This document shows, piece by piece, positions 1-8,020 of a DNA stretch of 64,000 nt; position 1 is the stretch's first letter; the number at the start of each line of letters is the position of its first letter. This stretch comes from DASVVT01 sp036386415. GTDB taxonomy: Bacteria > Acidobacteriota > Blastocatellia > Pyrinomonadales > Pyrinomonadaceae. The notes under the pieces were generated by a model, which searched no databases, was not told the origin of the DNA, and saw only the letters and a program-made list of their open reading frames with translations. The DNA lies in the NCBI GenBank assembly GCA_036386415.1, contig DASVVT010000084.1, positions 129,074 through 193,073 of the forward strand, in the 5' to 3' direction. Position numbers and translations under genes: made by a program.

Positions 1-231
1 GCGCCCTTCGCTATTGGTACGCGTCATCCGTCCTCGCTCGATGCCGTTGCGCCGCACCTGCTCAAGGGCGGGTCGCGTGCCGTACACATAGATCACGCTC
101 TCGGCAACGTTCTCTGCCGTGATGTTCTTGTCGTTCTGCGCAGAAGTGGCGGTGGCTGCTTGTTGGGGCAAGAAGCTCACGCTGGCAAGCAGCGCGAACA
201 TGGTTATCAACAGGGTGAAGCGTCTCAACAC
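1..231 (-). CDS. Secreted protein of unknown function, N-terminal part only
   Basis: The reading frame enters from the left window edge on the minus strand and begins at a GTG at 231-229, with GGAG about 10 bases upstream. The first 77 residues are visible. They open with a basic start (LRRF), a hydrophobic stretch at about residues 5-20 and a small-residue region (AATATSA) typical of a Sec signal peptide, so export is likely. The mature part begins near residue 31 and contains a segment ITAENVAESVIYVYG that I cannot assign to a family. A downstream ATG at codon 11 is a possible alternative start, but it would cut the signal peptide. Function unknown. Confidence 0.6.
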   Translation of the reverse strand, partial: MLRRFTLLITMFALLASVSFLPQQAATATSAQNDKNITAENVAESVIYVYGTRPALEQVRRNGIERGRMTRTNSEGR

Positions 232-341
232 GAAAAGGGCTCTCCTTCGAGCTATGAAATTTGAACGGGAATGGCGAGCAGATAAAAGTCAGGCCATTCG
301 AGATGAGAATTGTAACATATTGATATAAAAGTACGTCTATA

Positions 342-357
342 CGCCCTCGGGAGGGCG
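342..357. other. Short GC-rich hairpin in the 232-551 spacer
   Basis: CGCCCT, loop CGGG, AGGGCG form a perfect 6-bp stem. It lies between the divergent starts of the exported protein (231, minus) and the ATP-grasp gene (552, plus). No U-tract follows, so it is not a clear terminator. Apart from this hairpin and the promoter at 404-433 I see nothing else in this 320-base spacer. Confidence 0.35.
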
Positions 358-403
358 CTTGTTATAGATGCGCTGAAAGCTGGGCGCAGATGCCTGCCCC
401 TGT

Positions 404-433
404 TTGACAAGGCCGCACGTAGGGCTGTAGAGT
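404..433 (+). promoter_or_regulatory. Candidate sigma-70 type promoter for the ATP-grasp gene
   Basis: TTGACA at 404-409 and TAGAGT at 428-433 are separated by 18 bases. The transcript would start near 440 and leave a leader of about 110 bases. The same pair of hexamers with the same spacing occurs on the other strand at 5436-5465, which supports both. Confidence 0.5.
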
Positions 434-551
434 GCACGGTTTCCCGAGGCGACACGCGATTAGTGATAGGCGACCGTAGGGGTTTGCAGTTCGTCAAAGC
501 GGTCGCTTGCACGCGCCTGTCACGCCCATTAACTGAAAGGATCATCACATT

Positions 552-1775
552 ATGAAACGAGTCGGTATTCTGGTTGGCCGCGAACAATCTTTTCCAGAGG
601 CGCTGATCGAGAGCATTAACGAGCGCGGGCGTGGCGAGACGGTCGCCGAGTTCATCAAAGTCGGCGGCGTGCGCCACGACTGGGTTCCATCCTACGATCT
701 CATCATCGACCGCATCTCGCACGAAATCCCCTTCTATCGCGCCGTCATGAAGCGTGCCGCGCTCGAAGGAGCAATCATCATCAATAATCCGTTCTGGTGG
801 TCGGCGGACGACAAGTTTTTCAACTACTCGCTCGCCGCTAAAATAGGCGTAGCCGTTCCCAGGACGGTGCTCCTGCCGCAGAAGGATTACATAGAGGGTG
901 TGGTCAGCGAGAGCTTGCGCAACCTGGAATTCCCGCTCGATTGGCAGGGGATAGTCGATTACGTCGGCCTACCGGCGATCATCAAGCCTTTCGACGGCGG
1001 CGGCTGGAAGAACGTCTCGCGTGTTAATTCTCTGGAAGAATTGTGGTACACCTACGACCAGACTGGCACGCTCTGCATGACCTTGCAGGAGTTTATCCAC
1101 TTCGATCAATTCGTGCGCTGCTACTGCATCGGCCAGGAAGATGTCATGGTCATGCCTTATGATCCGACCAAGCCGTATCTCTCCGGCGAGCAGTACATAC
1201 ACAATCCCAACTATCTGTCTCCTGAGCTGAACGAGCGCGTCGTGAACGACGTGCGGACGCTCTGCCGCGCGCTCGGCTACGACATCAACACGGTCGAGTT
1301 TGCGATCAAAGACGGCATCCCCTATGCGATTGACTTCATGAATCCTGCGCCTGATGCGGACAAGCATTCGGTCGGCGAGTTCTATCATCGCTGGGTCACA
1401 GACGCTGTGACGAACCTCGTCTTTAAGCGTCTTGCAGAGCCGCGCCCTGAAGCGCGCTATCGCTGGGACGCGCTCCTGAATCCGCAGCCCGCACAGCTTG
1501 AGCGCGCCATGTCAGCCGTCGCCTCTGCCGCCGAACAGGCCGCGCGCACCATTATCCCTCAGCCCGTACGCGAAATTTCCGCAGACATCGCGGCAGGAGT
1601 GACCGATCTGGCCTCCGATGCAGCCTCCGTGGTCTCGGACATCGTCGATTCCGTCGTTGACCCGAAATCGAGAGCCACCAAAGGCACCAAGAAAGAGAGC
1701 CGCACGCAGCCCGCACGCAAGAGCACGACGAAGAAGACAACGACGCCGCGCTCAAAATCCGCACCAGAAATGTGA
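552..1775 (+). CDS. ATP-grasp family protein with basic C-terminal tail
   Basis: A 407-residue protein starting at ATG 552, preceded by AAAGGATC. Residues about 1-310 resemble the RimK/carbamoyl-phosphate-type ATP-grasp fold: an N-terminal Rossmann-like part, the segment FDGGGWKNV near 146-154 (the phosphate-binding loop region), and a C-terminal acidic/Asn segment DFMNPAPDAD near 262-271 that would hold the metal ligands. ATP-grasp enzymes join a carboxylate to an amine or thiol through an acyl-phosphate; the substrate cannot be read here. Residues about 315-375 are Ala/Val-rich and helical, and the last 35 are Lys/Thr/Arg-rich (KSTTKKTTTPRSK), suggesting a tether to DNA, RNA or membrane. 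It is monocistronic: the next gene converges on it across repeat A1. Confidence 0.75.
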   Translation: MKRVGILVGREQSFPEALIESINERGRGETVAEFIKVGGVRHDWVPSYDLIIDRISHEIPFYRAVMKRAALEGAIIINNPFWWSADDKFFNYSLAAKIGVAVPRTVLLPQKDYIEGVVSESLRNLEFPLDWQGIVDYVGLPAIIKPFDGGGWKNVSRVNSLEELWYTYDQTGTLCMTLQEFIHFDQFVRCYCIGQEDVMVMPYDPTKPYLSGEQYIHNPNYLSPELNERVVNDVRTLCRALGYDINTVEFAIKDGIPYAIDFMNPAPDADKHSVGEFYHRWVTDAVTNLVFKRLAEPRPEARYRWDALLNPQPAQLERAMSAVASAAEQAARTIIPQPVREISADIAAGVTDLASDAASVVSDIVDSVVDPKSRATKGTKKESRTQPARKSTTKKTTTPRSKSAPEM

Positions 1776-1782
1776 GAAAGAA

Positions 1783-1873
1783 GTAGACGGTAGACAGTAG
1801 TCAGTAGCCAGTAGAACAAGCGGTTGCTGCTTTCTTTTCTACTGTCTCCTGACTACTGTCTCCTGTCTACTGT
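1783..1873. repeat. Interrupted palindrome, family A, copy 1
   Basis: The left arm is a run of GTAGACAGTAGTCAGTAGCCAGTAG-like units. A loop of about 25 bases follows, then the right arm carries the reverse-complementary CTACTGTCTCCTGACTACTG-like units. It fills the spacer between two convergent genes and could act as a two-way terminator. Other copies lie at 9127-9265, 13042-13136 and 38963-39046. Confidence 0.85.
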
Positions 1874-1874
1874 T

Positions 1875-3314
1875 TTATTCTACCGTTCTCGCTTTGCGTC
1901 TTTGCGTCAGAAACCTGTTGATGAGGGCGAGGCCGACCCAGACTATGATCGAGGTAGAGGCGAGCGACCATCCGACAGACGAGATGGCTTCGTCAACGGA
2001 CGCTCCGACGAGCGCCAGCAGGATGCTGGCGAGCGTGAGGCGCGCGGCGACACGACGCGCGTGCAGAGCGTTCTGCAACCATCCGATGCGCCGCAGCTCT
2101 GCGGCCAGATAATCATCATCATCATTGAGCCGCGCGTAGTAATCAGCCTCCCTGCGCGCGAAGCGTGCGAGCGCCCCATCCGGCGCGATTCGTGCGGCGG
2201 ACGCGTAGTGGTGTATGACGTGGGCCAGCTTACCGCTTCTGAGCGCGACTTCGGCGAGACCGATCTCGGCGCGCAACGAGCGCGGATCGACTTCGAGGGC
2301 GCGACGGTACGAGTGTGCCGCCTGCTGCAAATCGCCGTGATCGAAAAAGCTCTCGCCGATACGCGCGAGCAGTCTGGCATCATCGCCGGAGCGTTGCGCG
2401 GCCAAGCGCAGCCCGGCGCGCGCGCGTGCGAGCAGGCGCGCGTCCCCGACGGCGCTCGCCTGCGAGCGCAGAAAACGCGCGAACTCGTAGATCAGCCAGC
2501 CATCACGCGGCATGACCAGAAGCGCGCGCCTGAAGGCTTCGGCAGCCTCTCGCAGGCGTCCCGCCGCGCGCAGTTCATTAGCCGCACGGCGTAGCTGTCG
2601 TCCGCGCTCCATCTCGACCGTGGAACAGGCATCGCCGGTCACAGCGGCGCGCTGGTGTCGCACGCTCCTTTTCGCCCCGTGCTGAAGATCGGAGGTGGCT
2701 TCTTCAAGCACATCTGAAGAGGCCAGGCGGAGCTGGCTGAGCGTGAGGCGCAGAGTTTTTTGATCCGTCAGGTAGTCGCGCAACTCGCCGGAGCGCGCAT
2801 CCATCCTGTCATCCGGTAATAACGGGAAAAGGTTGCGCACCATGCGCCGGTAACCGTTTCCGCCGGAGGCGAAAACGAAGCCGATGCCACGGCCAGCGAC
2901 CTCGCTGCGATAGCGATAGCGAACACGGCCACCGCGCCTCAGCGTGCGCACGGCGATGGTCTCAACGCGTTCTATCTCATCGACGGAGAGGGCGCATTCA
3001 CGCCCGCGCACGAGCCGACCGATGAAGGCAAAGAGTCCTTTGCGCGAGAGGGTGTGGCCGTCGAAACAGATGCGGTCGGTGAAGGCGAGCACGGGCACGA
3101 TGAGCCATGCCAGAATGAGCGTTGCGACCACCGCCGCGTCCAACTCTATGCGCAGAAAGAGCAGCGCCGCGAAGGTAAGCGCGCTCATGGCCGCGACGTA
3201 ACCGCCGGGCGATGTGCGGCAGCTTGCGAGGCGGATGCGCTCCTTTGGCGCGATCTTCTGTTTAGCAGCCTCTGCCAATGCGCCCGAAGCTTGAATGCTG
3301 GCTCTCTCGTTCAC
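1875..3314 (-). CDS. TPR-repeat membrane protein
   Basis: About 479 residues. I chose the GTG at 3314-3312 because it overlaps the stop of the upstream gene as GTGA, implying translational coupling; a GTG at 3347 would add 11 residues. Two close hydrophobic segments lie near residues 35-75, followed by a PH-like basic region (RYRYRSEVAGRGIGFVF). TPR motifs run from about 245 to 385 (for example EAAEAFRRAL and QAAHSYRRALEVDPRSL), and two more membrane segments lie near the C-terminus (about 425-465). TPR domains are protein-interaction scaffolds; no catalytic motif is visible. It is probably co-expressed with the YdjM-type membrane hydrolase. Confidence 0.7.
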   Translation of the reverse strand: MNERASIQASGALAEAAKQKIAPKERIRLASCRTSPGGYVAAMSALTFAALLFLRIELDAAVVATLILAWLIVPVLAFTDRICFDGHTLSRKGLFAFIGRLVRGRECALSVDEIERVETIAVRTLRRGGRVRYRYRSEVAGRGIGFVFASGGNGYRRMVRNLFPLLPDDRMDARSGELRDYLTDQKTLRLTLSQLRLASSDVLEEATSDLQHGAKRSVRHQRAAVTGDACSTVEMERGRQLRRAANELRAAGRLREAAEAFRRALLVMPRDGWLIYEFARFLRSQASAVGDARLLARARAGLRLAAQRSGDDARLLARIGESFFDHGDLQQAAHSYRRALEVDPRSLRAEIGLAEVALRSGKLAHVIHHYASAARIAPDGALARFARREADYYARLNDDDDYLAAELRRIGWLQNALHARRVAARLTLASILLALVGASVDEAISSVGWSLASTSIIVWVGLALINRFLTQRRKARTVE

Positions 3315-4468
3315 TTCTCGCTCGTCTCTACAGATTCCGGCGGGCACTCGACGGGGAGTTCCAGAGAGAAACTACCCGGCGGTGACGCGCCAGGATCAGT
3401 GTAACGTAAGTCCGCCAATTGTACGAGCGTCCGGCTCAAACAGTCTCCCTCAACACGAGCCACCGGGAAGCGCGCGAACTCTAAAAGGATTTTCGCGCGC
3501 TCGTCTTCCGAAGCGTGAGCAATTAGGAGAGCCTCTGTCCCCTCCGGTTTCTCAAAACGCGCGAGATTGAGCGCTGCTCCCTCACTCTTCAAGCCCAGGA
3601 CTAGATCGAAGCGATACGCCGCGCGATTCGTGTCCAGGACGCAATGCCAGTTCAGCGGGCTTGCCAATGTCGGCATGGCCGCCACGCGGTTTAAGGTTTC
3701 GCCATTCTCCGCCGCCAGTTTATTAGAGATGAGCTGCGCGGAGGCGAAGGCGCGTGCGTGTGCGATAGAGAGCCCGCCCCAGTAAACGACCACGAGCGCG
3801 AGCGCTATGAGCGCAATGGAACTGCCCCAACGCTCTACGATGCGCGCGCGATGAGCCGCGACCAGCGCTATGATTCCGGCTACCCAGAGAGCGCGGAAAA
3901 TATATGGATTGAGGAGACTTGCGCTGCGCAGTGGCAGGAACATGATGATTCCCGTCACGGCCAACGCGGGAAGCGTCCAGAGCGCCATGCGCCATTTCGT
4001 TTTCGCCGTCAGCAGGAATGCCGCGCCGCCAACGACCAGCCATATCCATGGATCGGCGATGAAGACCAGGTCGCCGTAATACCACTGTCCGCTCCAGGGC
4101 AACAGCGGACGCACACCGTAATTATTCGTCCAATCCATCAACGGGTGCGACGCGCTGACGATAAGCGAAGCCAGGAGGAGACCACGAAATTTTAGACGCG
4201 GGGTCTTGCTCCGAATGCGCGCCAAGACTAAATCAACGGCACAGAACAGAGTCGGAAGAAGAAGTGCGAGCGCGAGCGTTCCAATAATTGAATGCGTAAT
4301 GCCGCGATGGTGATGCAGGTAAAACCAACGACCGCCGAGTACCGCCAGAATATCTGCATCTGGGGCGTTGGCAGCGATGACACACAAAGCGGTCGCACCT
4401 GGCGAGACGCGCTCAAGCCCCGCTTTGGCAGCAGCGAGACCGACGAGCGAATGCGTGATGTTTTCCAT
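3311..4468 (-). CDS. YdjM/DUF457-type membrane-bound metal-dependent hydrolase
   Basis: A 385-residue polytopic protein. Near the N-terminus it carries the family signatures: THSLVG (residues 5-10), an Asp pair in PDADIL (36-41), HHHRGITHS (52-60) and SASHPLMDW (105-113). In this family (LexA-regulated YdjM and relatives) these His and Asp residues are thought to bind metal at the membrane face. About seven hydrophobic segments follow to residue 230, then a soluble C-terminal domain of about 150 residues, probably periplasmic. The substrate is unknown. The downstream TPR gene overlaps its stop codon. Confidence 0.8.
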   Translation of the reverse strand: MENITHSLVGLAAAKAGLERVSPGATALCVIAANAPDADILAVLGGRWFYLHHHRGITHSIIGTLALALLLPTLFCAVDLVLARIRSKTPRLKFRGLLLASLIVSASHPLMDWTNNYGVRPLLPWSGQWYYGDLVFIADPWIWLVVGGAAFLLTAKTKWRMALWTLPALAVTGIIMFLPLRSASLLNPYIFRALWVAGIIALVAAHRARIVERWGSSIALIALALVVVYWGGLSIAHARAFASAQLISNKLAAENGETLNRVAAMPTLASPLNWHCVLDTNRAAYRFDLVLGLKSEGAALNLARFEKPEGTEALLIAHASEDERAKILLEFARFPVARVEGDCLSRTLVQLADLRYTDPGASPPGSFSLELPVECPPESVETSEK

Positions 4469-4474
4469 TGAAAG

Positions 4475-4552
4475 GCAGATGTCAGATATCAGATGTCAGA
4501 TGCTAGTGAAAACCGAAACTGGCATCTAGCATCTAACATCTGACATCTGCTT
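4475..4552. repeat. Interrupted palindrome, family B, copy 1
   Basis: The left arm is AGATGTCAGATATCAGATG-like, the loop is GCTAGTGAAAACCGAAACTG, and the right arm is CATCTAACATCTGACATCT-like. The second copy at 6784-6859 shares the loop (GCTAGT.AA..ACCG.AACTG) as well as the arms, so the two are homologous elements. It ends against the stop codon of the minus-strand gene at 4553. Confidence 0.85.
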
Positions 4553-5368
4553 TTAGAGCGCGAAATCGCTGGCGGAGGGTGGCTCCGGCGGAAGTTGGGC
4601 GTAGCGATCCGGGTCGATCTTTTCCAGCTTCTGCGCCGCTTCGCGAGCCGAAGAGGTTTGGGTCGAGGGCTTGCCGTCCTGATCCTTGGCCTGGCGCGCG
4701 GCCTGCACTATGTTGAAGAGAAGGTCTGCGGCCTCCTTCTTCTTGCCCTGTTTGTCGTAGACGAGGGCGAGGCGCAGGTTGGCCGTCTCGGCAGGCACGA
4801 ATTCGCTGTTCTGTCTGGCAAGCTCACTATAAAGGGCTGCCGCCGCATCATACTGCGCGTCCGCTTCCCTGGCCTGCGCGATGGCGAACCTGGCGAGCGT
4901 CGCGATCTTCGCATCGCCGCTTTTGCTGAGCGCCTCCAACTGGCTGATGCCCTTGTCATGATCGACGGTCAGCAGGTTGGTGGCGATGAAATATTGCGCA
5001 TTCTCGCGTGTCTCGCCGCTATATTTGTCGGCTACTTTCTGAAACTCCTCGACAGCCCTTTGCGCGCGCTCCTTATCGCTGGTGAAGCTGGGCGTGGTCG
5101 AGCCGGGCGAGGGCGAAGGGGTGACGGGCGCTGTAGCGATCTCTATCGCGCGACCGAGAGCCTGGGCGGCCTCCTGCCTTTTGCGATCTCTCCAGCCGGA
5201 AAAGATGAGCCCCAGAATGACCAGTACGACGGCTCCCACGATTGCATACAGGATGGTGCGGCCTTTCCCCTCCAAACGATCGCCGAGGCGGTCAAAAAGG
5301 CTCATCGTGGTATCGCGGAACTTATCGTGTTTCAGCTCGCGGGCACGCTTCTTATTATATTTAGCCAC
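4553..5368 (-). CDS. YfgM-like membrane-anchored TPR protein
   Basis: A 271-residue protein with the layout of YfgM-type proteins: a basic cytoplasmic N-terminus (MAKYNKKRARELKHDKF), one membrane segment at about 39-58, a Pro/Ser/Thr linker near 80-95, and a periplasmic tetratricopeptide-like domain (about 95-240) with QFIATNL and YSELARQNSEF-type helices. In proteobacteria YfgM attaches to SecYEG and the chaperone PpiD during export; the same job is inferred here, not shown. A TTGACA/TAGAGT promoter lies about 70 bases upstream. No BamB gene is adjacent, unlike in Escherichia coli. Confidence 0.7.
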   Translation of the reverse strand: MAKYNKKRARELKHDKFRDTTMSLFDRLGDRLEGKGRTILYAIVGAVVLVILGLIFSGWRDRKRQEAAQALGRAIEIATAPVTPSPSPGSTTPSFTSDKERAQRAVEEFQKVADKYSGETRENAQYFIATNLLTVDHDKGISQLEALSKSGDAKIATLARFAIAQAREADAQYDAAAALYSELARQNSEFVPAETANLRLALVYDKQGKKKEAADLLFNIVQAARQAKDQDGKPSTQTSSAREAAQKLEKIDPDRYAQLPPEPPSASDFAL

Positions 5369-5435
5369 GTCTTTCCCTCTCGCAAGAGCGCATAGTGAAG
5401 CGCGTTCTTTCTATTGGTGTGTGGGCGAAAGCAGC

Positions 5436-5465
5436 ACTCTAACGGTCGCCGCGAGAGCTTGTCAA
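5436..5465 (-). promoter_or_regulatory. Candidate sigma-70 type promoter for the YfgM-like gene
   Basis: Read on the minus strand, TTGACA (5465-5460) and TAGAGT (5441-5436) are separated by 18 bases. The transcript would start near 5428, about 60 bases before the ATG at 5368. Hexamers and spacing match the promoter at 404-433. Confidence 0.5.
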
Positions 5466-5468
5466 GCA

Positions 5469-5683
5469 AGCACCCGAACCCATATTTGACCTTGAGGAAA
5501 GCGCATGTTACGCTCGCGCCGAAGCGCCCCGCCAGCCGCCAGTCCTGCAAACGCAGGGAGCCCTTTTCTTCATCAAAGGAAGAGCCTGGGATGGGAGAGA
5601 GATGCGGGCACTGAAGAGCCCGGACGAACCGGAAGCGGGCGCGCTCCCTCCTTTTTTACTATTTTGACGGGACATTTTTTTCG
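5469..5683. other. Spacer without a recognisable gene
   Basis: This stretch lies between the divergent promoters of the YfgM-like gene and the ECF sigma gene. The short open frames in it show no RBS, no family resemblance and no consistent codon bias. It contains a CT-rich run CTCCCTCCTTTTTTACTATTTT near its right end, just before the ECF promoter. I see nothing else. Confidence 0.4.
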
Positions 5684-5712
5684 GGAACAAAAGGTGTACG
5701 AAGGGTGTCTAA
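5684..5712 (+). promoter_or_regulatory. ECF (RpoE-type) promoter in front of its sigma gene
   Basis: GGAAC at 5684-5688 and TCTAA at 5708-5712 are separated by 19 bases. This matches the extracytoplasmic-function -35/-10 pair (GGAAC ... TCTAA) recognised by RpoE-like sigma factors. It is preceded by a T-run (TTTTTTTC), also common at such promoters. It lies about 65 bases before the sigma factor start, so autoregulation is the natural reading. Confidence 0.65.
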
Positions 5713-5779
5713 AGGTTCAACTGTCCGGGAAGCGGCCAGAATGGCGTAAGAGACTGCTTCCCGCCGCTGGGGGATACGA

Positions 5780-6439
5780 GTGAGCTTCGGAGAGCCAGTC
5801 GCCCTCCGCGGGCATGCAGAACTGGAGCAGGTTGCCTCGGCAGCCTCCGGTGATGCGCGTATAGACGGCGAAGCTCAATTCATTGAAAGATTAAGGGCGG
5901 GCGAAGCGGTCGCCTTCGACCGTCTGGTGCGCGAGCGCTCAAACGAGGTTTACGCGCTGCTCTATCGCTTGACGGATGACGCGGAAGAGGCGCGCGACCT
6001 GACGCAGGAGACGTTTTTACGCGCCTTCCAGCATATTGACCGCTTTCGCGGCGAGGCTGACCTGAAGACCTGGATCTACCGTATCGCCATCAATCAGGCG
6101 CGCAATCGTTGGCGCTGGTGGCGCAGGCGCAGGCGGGAGCGTCACGTCTCGCTCGATGCGCCCGAAGGGCAGCAGGAACAGTCTTTAGGCGCACGCCTGC
6201 GTTCGACGACAAGCGCCGACCCGGAACAGGAGACGCTCGCGCGTGAACGCGAAAGGGCGCTGCACGCGGCGCTCGGTACACTGGGTCGCCCGTATCGAGA
6301 AGCTGTGATCCTCCGCGACGTTGAAGGGTTGAGCTACGAAGAGGTCGCCGCCGCCCTGGAGATCAGCGTCGGCACGGTCAAGTCCAGGCTATCACGCGGA
6401 CGCATGGAGTTGCGCCGCAAGATGGAAAGTTCTTTGTAA
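5780..6439 (+). CDS. ECF-family RNA polymerase sigma factor (RpoE-like)
   Basis: A 219-residue protein starting at GTG 5780 with GGGGGA about 5 bases upstream. Region sigma-2 spans about residues 45-115 (FDRLVRERSNEVYALLYR, then LTQETFLRAFQ and KTWIYRIAINQARNRWR, the -10 melting and binding part). A basic linker (RWWRRRRRERH) follows, and region sigma-4 with its helix-turn-helix spans about 155-215 (REAVILRDVEGLSYEEVA and SVGTVKSRLSRGR). It directs RNA polymerase to ECF promoters. The gene downstream encodes a zinc-finger anti-sigma factor, so the two form a sigma/anti-sigma pair. The promoter at 5684-5712 suggests positive autoregulation. The signal sensed is not evident. Confidence 0.93.
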   Translation: MSFGEPVALRGHAELEQVASAASGDARIDGEAQFIERLRAGEAVAFDRLVRERSNEVYALLYRLTDDAEEARDLTQETFLRAFQHIDRFRGEADLKTWIYRIAINQARNRWRWWRRRRRERHVSLDAPEGQQEQSLGARLRSTTSADPEQETLARERERALHAALGTLGRPYREAVILRDVEGLSYEEVAAALEISVGTVKSRLSRGRMELRRKMESSL

Positions 6440-6518
6440 TTGCGGAATGCGGATTTCGGATTGCGGATTGAAAAGAAAGCCTTCTTAAATCCGCAATCCG
6501 AATTCCGCAATCGCAAAT
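6440..6518. repeat. Interrupted palindrome, family C
   Basis: The left arm is built from GCGGAATGCGGATTTCGGAT-like units, the loop is about 20 bases, and the right arm reads ATCCGCAATCCGAATTCCGC. It starts directly at the stop codon of the sigma factor gene. Only one copy is seen in this window. Confidence 0.8.
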
Positions 6519-6783
6519 CGGTTGGGCGAATGGTTGACCCGCCCCGGCTTCACCAAAAACTCGGTGCCAATTGGGTCGAAGAGTGACGAAGACGGTTAAT
6601 TGTGAGGTGCGATCATTCTCGGTTTGAAAGCGCGAGCGGTTTGATAACGCGGCCAGCAACACCCGTTTTGATTCCCGCTTTCGTGGACGAACCAAGGGGG
6701 TTTCAAATCACCCCACAGAAAGCCGAAAGAGTTGCTCCTTTGATTAAAGGGAGCAGCCGGGGTCGGCCAGCTATTCGCCCGAT
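6519..6783. other. Spacer between sigma and anti-sigma genes
   Basis: About 265 bases between two hairpin repeats (C at 6440-6518, B at 6784-6859). No credible gene or promoter was recognised. With the repeats it puts an unusual 426-base gap between a sigma factor and its anti-sigma factor, which are normally overlapping or adjacent. Confidence 0.4.
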
Positions 6784-6859
6784 CAGATGTTAGATGTCAG
6801 ATGGCGGATGCTAGTTAAAGACCGGAACTGACATCTAACATCTGACATCTAATATCTGC
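6784..6859. repeat. Interrupted palindrome, family B, copy 2
   Basis: Same arms and loop as the copy at 4475-4552 (AGATGTCAGATG units, loop GCTAGTTAAAGACCGGAACTG-like, then CATCTAACATCTGACATCT-like units). Its right end lies only about 6 bases before the start codon of the anti-sigma gene, so a folded hairpin could influence translation of that gene. Confidence 0.85.
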
Positions 6860-6865
6860 CTTCTT

Positions 6866-7672
6866 ATGACATGTGAGGAGACACAACAGGCTTTCTCGCT
6901 ATACGCTGACGACATGTTGGCGCTGCCGGTGCGCGCCGCTTGCGATGAGCACTTGCGCAGTTGCCCCGTGTGTCGCGCCGAGTTGACGGAGATGCGCTCG
7001 ATCATTCGCGGTCTGGGGGCGCTTCCCATTCCGGCTCCCCCGGCAGACCTCGCATCTTCCATCAGCGATGCCTTGATGATCGAAGCCGCCGCGCGCCAGA
7101 GGCAGCCAGCCTTGTCTTTGCGCGTCCGTGTGGCCGAGTGGCTGCGGCCACATCTGATGCCCTATACGGTCGGCGCTTTCGCCTCGACCCTCCTGTTCAT
7201 TGGCATGTTCGCGGCGCTGCGCACGAGTCTGATGGCATTTCGCGACTGGGATAACGCCTCGCGCGCTTCGCAGGAGATGTCTTACAGGATTCTTTACGTG
7301 CAGGACGGTGAGGGCGACTACGACATCAACAAGCCTGTCTCGGCGCAGTCACTTTCAACCTTGCGCGCGCCTTTCGCCACCGAGTCGCCAAGTCTCAATC
7401 CACGCGGCGCGCTCGCAGCCCTGACACGCTCTCACGCACACACGACAGACGGCAACGACGACATGATCGTCGTCACGGATGTGTTCAGCAACGGGAGCGC
7501 CTCGCTCGCAGATGTCGTCCAGGCGCCGCGCGACCCGCGCATGCTGGACGATTTCCAGCACGCCCTGCGGCAAAGCCCTGCTTTCGTTCCAGCCTCCTTC
7601 GACCGCCGCCCGCAGACCATGCGCGTCGTCTTCGTCATCCAGAAAGTAGACGTGCACGAGCGTAATTTCTAA
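6866..7672 (+). CDS. Zinc-finger anti-sigma factor
   Basis: A 268-residue protein. The N-terminal zinc-binding anti-sigma domain (zf-HC2/ZAS type) is visible as C3 ... H29-x3-C33-x2-C36 (EHLRSCPVCRAEL). One membrane segment lies at about 98-118 (YTVGAFASTLLFIGMFAAL). The C-terminal domain of about 150 residues would be periplasmic and is not recognised. By family knowledge the N-terminal domain holds the ECF sigma factor at the membrane until a signal releases it. The start at 6866 has a poor RBS because repeat B2 sits directly upstream, so translation may depend on the repeat. Confidence 0.85.
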   Translation: MTCEETQQAFSLYADDMLALPVRAACDEHLRSCPVCRAELTEMRSIIRGLGALPIPAPPADLASSISDALMIEAAARQRQPALSLRVRVAEWLRPHLMPYTVGAFASTLLFIGMFAALRTSLMAFRDWDNASRASQEMSYRILYVQDGEGDYDINKPVSAQSLSTLRAPFATESPSLNPRGALAALTRSHAHTTDGNDDMIVVTDVFSNGSASLADVVQAPRDPRMLDDFQHALRQSPAFVPASFDRRPQTMRVVFVIQKVDVHERNF

Positions 7673-7686
7673 ACGATGACAAGAGA

Positions 7687-7815
7687 GAGCGGACGGGGGG
7701 ACGATCCACGAAGCGACACGAAGCCACACGAAAGAGCCCTCCTCAGTTCGTGTCATTTCGTGTGGCTTCGTGGATCGGTCGCCCGGCTTCTTTTATTCTC
7801 CTACCTGGTATTACC
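7687..7815. repeat. Dispersed palindromic element, family D, copy 1
   Basis: The left arm begins ACGATCCACGAAGCGACACG, the right arm ends TTTCGTGTGGCTTCGTGGAT-like. Beyond the palindrome a pyrimidine-rich stretch leads to CTACCTGGTATTA. The same layout, including the CTGGTATTA tail outside the palindrome, recurs at 24641-24768 and 63250-63367, so this is a defined element of about 125 bp. This copy follows the anti-sigma gene stop. Confidence 0.9.
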
Positions 7816-7920
7816 CACGACCAGCGTTAATTCAGGCCATTTGGTTGAGCTTCGTCAGAGCATGCGGATCACCCTCGTTGTGTTCAAAGTGATGAAGGAA
7901 ATGGCTCCCTGCCCACTCGC

Positions 7921-7950
7921 TTGACCAGGTCGCGCAGGGCGTGTTAGCTT
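7921..7950 (+). promoter_or_regulatory. Possible promoter of the glycine cleavage operon
   Basis: TTGACC at 7921-7926 and TAGCTT at 7945-7950 are 18 bases apart, the same geometry as the promoters at 404-433 and 5436-5465 but with a weaker -10. The transcript would start near 7957, about 64 bases before gcvT. I looked for a glycine riboswitch in the 7816-8020 leader and did not recognise one. Confidence 0.35.
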
Positions 7951-8020
7951 TGCCGCTCCGCTTCCGTTAAGACTTTTGAGCATCCGTCTACCTCGTCTTA
8001 AGAGGTGTAGGAGATACGCT

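Noticed and set aside
252..722. Minus-strand open frame before and inside the ATP-grasp gene
   Set aside because: No family resemblance or RBS, and it overlaps the well-supported ATP-grasp start and promoter.
1824..2594. Plus-strand open frame opposite the TPR gene
   Set aside because: Its translation is Arg/Gln-rich nonsense with an Ile run, while the minus strand gives membrane and TPR segments.
7816..8020. Glycine riboswitch before gcvT
   Set aside because: The expected conserved core segments were not recognisable in the leader; only a weak stem near the RBS was seen.
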